Shown here: in pieces, positions 4,438 through 6,407 of the stretch
How the letters are laid out: each line of letters starts with the position of its first letter
How positions within the stretch are numbered: position 1 is the stretch's first letter
NCBI GenBank assembly: GCA_021792015.1
Contig: JAJYVM010000230.1
Coordinates: forward strand, 1 to 6,407
Direction: 5' to 3'
Origin: Bacillota bacterium
GTDB lineage: Bacteria > Bacillota > Sulfobacillia > RBS10-35 > JAJYVM01
DNA: 6,407 nt
Translations under genes and position numbers: made by a program
Notes under the pieces: generated by a model
Told to the model about the DNA's origin: nothing
The model's database searches: none
Seen by the model: only the letters and a program-made list of their open reading frames with translations

Positions 4438-6407
4438 ATGATCGAGGGCGTGCACTGGCGCTCCATCGGCCCGTTCCGCGGCGGTCGCGTGGTCGCCGTG
4501 GCCGGCGACCCCATCCATCCCGCCACGTTCTACTTCGGCGCGTGCTCCGGCGGGGTCTGGAAGACCGTCAACGCCGGCACCACCTGGGAGAATATCTCCG
4601 ACGGCTTCTTCCACACGGCCTCGATCGGCGCCCTGGCCGTGGCGCCCGCCGACGCCAACGTCATCTATGCCGGTACGGGCGAGGCCTGCATCCGCGGCAA
4701 CGTGACGCACGGCGACGGCGTCTACCGCTCGACCGACGCCGGCCGCACCTGGAAGCACCTCGGCCTGGCCGAGAGCCGCCACATCGGCCGCGTGCGGATC
4801 CACCCGGCCGACCCCGACATCGCCTACGTCGCGGCCTTCGGCCACGCCTTCGGACCCAACCCCGAGCGCGGCGTCTACCGCACCACCGACGGCGGCCGCC
4901 ACTGGGACCTCGTGCTGCACCGCGACGAGCGCAGCGGCGCCATCGACCTCTCCATCGACCCCACCAACCCGCGCATCCTCTACGCCACCCTCTGGGAGGC
5001 GCAGCGCCACGCCCACACCCTGGTCAGCGGCGGCCCCGGCAGCGGCATCTTCCGCTCGACCGACGGCGGCGACAGCTGGCACGAGATCACCCGCAACCCC
5101 GGCCTGGCCAAGGGCGTGCTCGGCCGCATGGGCATCGCCGCCTCCCCCGCCCGCGCCGGCCGCGTCTACGCCTGCATCGAGGCCGAGGACGGCGGCGGTC
5201 TCTACCGCTCCGACGACAGCGGGCAGAGCTGGGAGCGGACCTGCGCCGACCGCGAGCTGGTGACGCGCGCGTGGTATTACGAGCACGTGATTGCGGATCC
5301 GTCGGATGCCGACACGGTCTACGTGATGAACCTGAAGTTCCTGAAGTTCGTGGACGGCGGGCGGACCTTCACCCACATCGAGGTGCCCCACGGCGACAAC
5401 CACGACCTCTGGCTCGACCCGCGCGATCCCCTGCGCATGATCACCGGCAACGACGGCGGCGCCTGCGTGTCCCTGGACGGCGGCGCCACCTGGTCCTCCA
5501 TCTATAACCAGCCGACGGCGCAGTTCTACCACGTGAGCACCGACACGCGGCAGCCCTACCGCATCTACGGCGCCCAGCAGGACAACACGACCCTGTCCGT
5601 GCCCAGCCGCTCGGACTTCAGCGGCATCTCGTTCGCCGAGTGCCACGCCGTGGGCGGCGGCGAGTGCGGCTACATCGCCGTGCGGCCCGACGACCCCGAC
5701 ATCGTGTACGCGGGCAGTTACGGCGGCCTGATCACGCGCTACGACCACCGCACCCGCCAGGCACAGGACATCACGGTCTGGCCGGACGACCCCCTCGGCC
5801 TCGCGGCCAAGGACGTGAAGTACCGCTTCCAGTGGACGTCCCCGCTGCTGCTCTCGCCGCACGACCCGCAGACCCTCTACGCCGCCGGCAACCACGTCTT
5901 CCGCAGCCGGGACGAGGGCCGCAGCTGGGACGTCATCAGCCCGGACCTCACCCGCAACGACGTGAGCAAGCAGGGCAGTTCGGGCGGCCCCATCACGCAG
6001 GACAACGTCTCCACGGAGTACTACTGCACGATCTTCGCGCTCGTGGAGTCCGCGCATACGCGCGGACTCTTCTGGGCCGGTTCCGATGACGGCCTCATCC
6101 ACGTCTCCCGGGACGGCGGCGCGACGTGGCGCAACGTCACCCCACCGGAGAGCCTGCTTCCCGCCTGGGCGCTGATCTCGATCATCGAGGCCTCGCCCCA
6201 CGACCCGGCGGTCGCCTACGTCGCCGCCACGCGATACAAGCACGACGACTTCAGCCCCTACCTGCTGAAGACGGCGGATTACGGCGCCACCTGGCGGCGG
6301 ATCGACGCCGGCCTCGACACCTTCACGCGGGTGATCCGCGCCGACCCGGCGCGGGCGGGCCTGCTCTACGCCGGCACGGAGTCCGGGGTCCACGTCTCGT
6401 TGGACGA
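4438..6407 (+). CDS. second sortilin/VPS10-like BNR (Asp-box) beta-propeller protein, 3' end beyond the window
   Basis: The frame stays open from the ATG to the right edge (656 codons plus 2 bases), so the C-terminal third is missing. It begins MIEGVHWRSIGPFRGGR and follows the first propeller protein throughout. Asp-boxes lie at about residues 43 (again Asn in place of Asp, TVNAGTTW), 98, 149, 207, 258, 304, 345, 490, 557 and 612, and an eleventh is cut at 654. The conserved blocks VPHGDNHDLW (316-325), YGAQQDN (377-383), VGGGECGY (405-412) and ITQDNVSTEYYC (519-530) are all present. Differences from gene 1 are mainly conservative, plus small indels near 225, 385 and 626. It has no signal peptide. 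Eight cysteines are seen, five of them shared with gene 1 (36, 246, 343, 402, 530), consistent with a reducing compartment. The 66-base gap and shared strand suggest an operon with gene 1. Function is unknown, as for the paralogue. Whether it carries the same Ig-like and helical C-terminus cannot be told here. Confidence 0.92.
   Translation, partial: MIEGVHWRSIGPFRGGRVVAVAGDPIHPATFYFGACSGGVWKTVNAGTTWENISDGFFHTASIGALAVAPADANVIYAGTGEACIRGNVTHGDGVYRSTDAGRTWKHLGLAESRHIGRVRIHPADPDIAYVAAFGHAFGPNPERGVYRTTDGGRHWDLVLHRDERSGAIDLSIDPTNPRILYATLWEAQRHAHTLVSGGPGSGIFRSTDGGDSWHEITRNPGLAKGVLGRMGIAASPARAGRVYACIEAEDGGGLYRSDDSGQSWERTCADRELVTRAWYYEHVIADPSDADTVYVMNLKFLKFVDGGRTFTHIEVPHGDNHDLWLDPRDPLRMITGNDGGACVSLDGGATWSSIYNQPTAQFYHVSTDTRQPYRIYGAQQDNTTLSVPSRSDFSGISFAECHAVGGGECGYIAVRPDDPDIVYAGSYGGLITRYDHRTRQAQDITVWPDDPLGLAAKDVKYRFQWTSPLLLSPHDPQTLYAAGNHVFRSRDEGRSWDVISPDLTRNDVSKQGSSGGPITQDNVSTEYYCTIFALVESAHTRGLFWAGSDDGLIHVSRDGGATWRNVTPPESLLPAWALISIIEASPHDPAVAYVAATRYKHDDFSPYLLKTADYGATWRRIDAGLDTFTRVIRADPARAGLLYAGTESGVHVSLD
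4456..6405 (+). repeat. tandem gene duplication, copy 2
   Basis: This copy encodes residues 7-656 of the second propeller protein and matches copy 1 at 1234-3189 at a distance of about 3222 bases. Most nucleotide differences are at third codon positions. The duplication probably continues beyond the window. Confidence 0.9.

Noticed and set aside
1108..6393. Very long minus-strand ORF (1761 codons) covering both propeller genes
   Set aside because: It is in exact antisense register with two well-conserved genes, its translation is Val/Ala/Gly/Arg/Asp low-complexity, and its openness follows from the absence of TTA, CTA and TCA sense codons.

Overview
The window is GC-rich (roughly 70% by eye), with coding regions that end almost every codon in G or C. 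That fits a high-GC bacterium. The protein families fit Planctomycetota, Acidobacteriota, Gemmatimonadota or Chloroflexota type genomes, or an environmental contig, but nothing here fixes the phylum. There is no RNA gene, CRISPR array or insertion sequence that I can see.

Layout: Bases 1-385 hold no secure gene. The first ~118 bases carry a strong coding signature on the minus strand with no convincing start, possibly the frameshifted remnant of a peptidase-like gene, and 171-359 is a doubtful minus-strand small ORF. A minus-strand isochorismatase-family hydrolase (386-958, GTG start) follows. It reads away from a 245-base divergent intergenic region (959-1203).

On the plus strand, two large tandem paralogues fill the rest: one complete (1204-4371, 1055 aa) and one cut by the right edge (4438 to end, 656 codons seen). 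Both belong to the sortilin/VPS10-like, BNR/Asp-box beta-propeller family (COG4447 type, often labelled 'glycosyl hydrolase' or 'photosystem II assembly factor-like'). They lie 66 bases apart with a perfect 11-bp GC hairpin between them, and each has its own strong Shine-Dalgarno. They are probably co-transcribed.

How they work together is not known. The propeller proteins look like intracellular scaffolds or ligand-binding proteins because neither has a signal peptide, and the hydrolase may share a control region with them. The main points of interest are the recent-looking, highly conserved tandem duplication, the missing nucleophilic cysteine in the isochorismatase-like protein, the strong hairpin between the paralogues, and the decayed-looking left edge. 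I see no clear evidence of a wholly new system.
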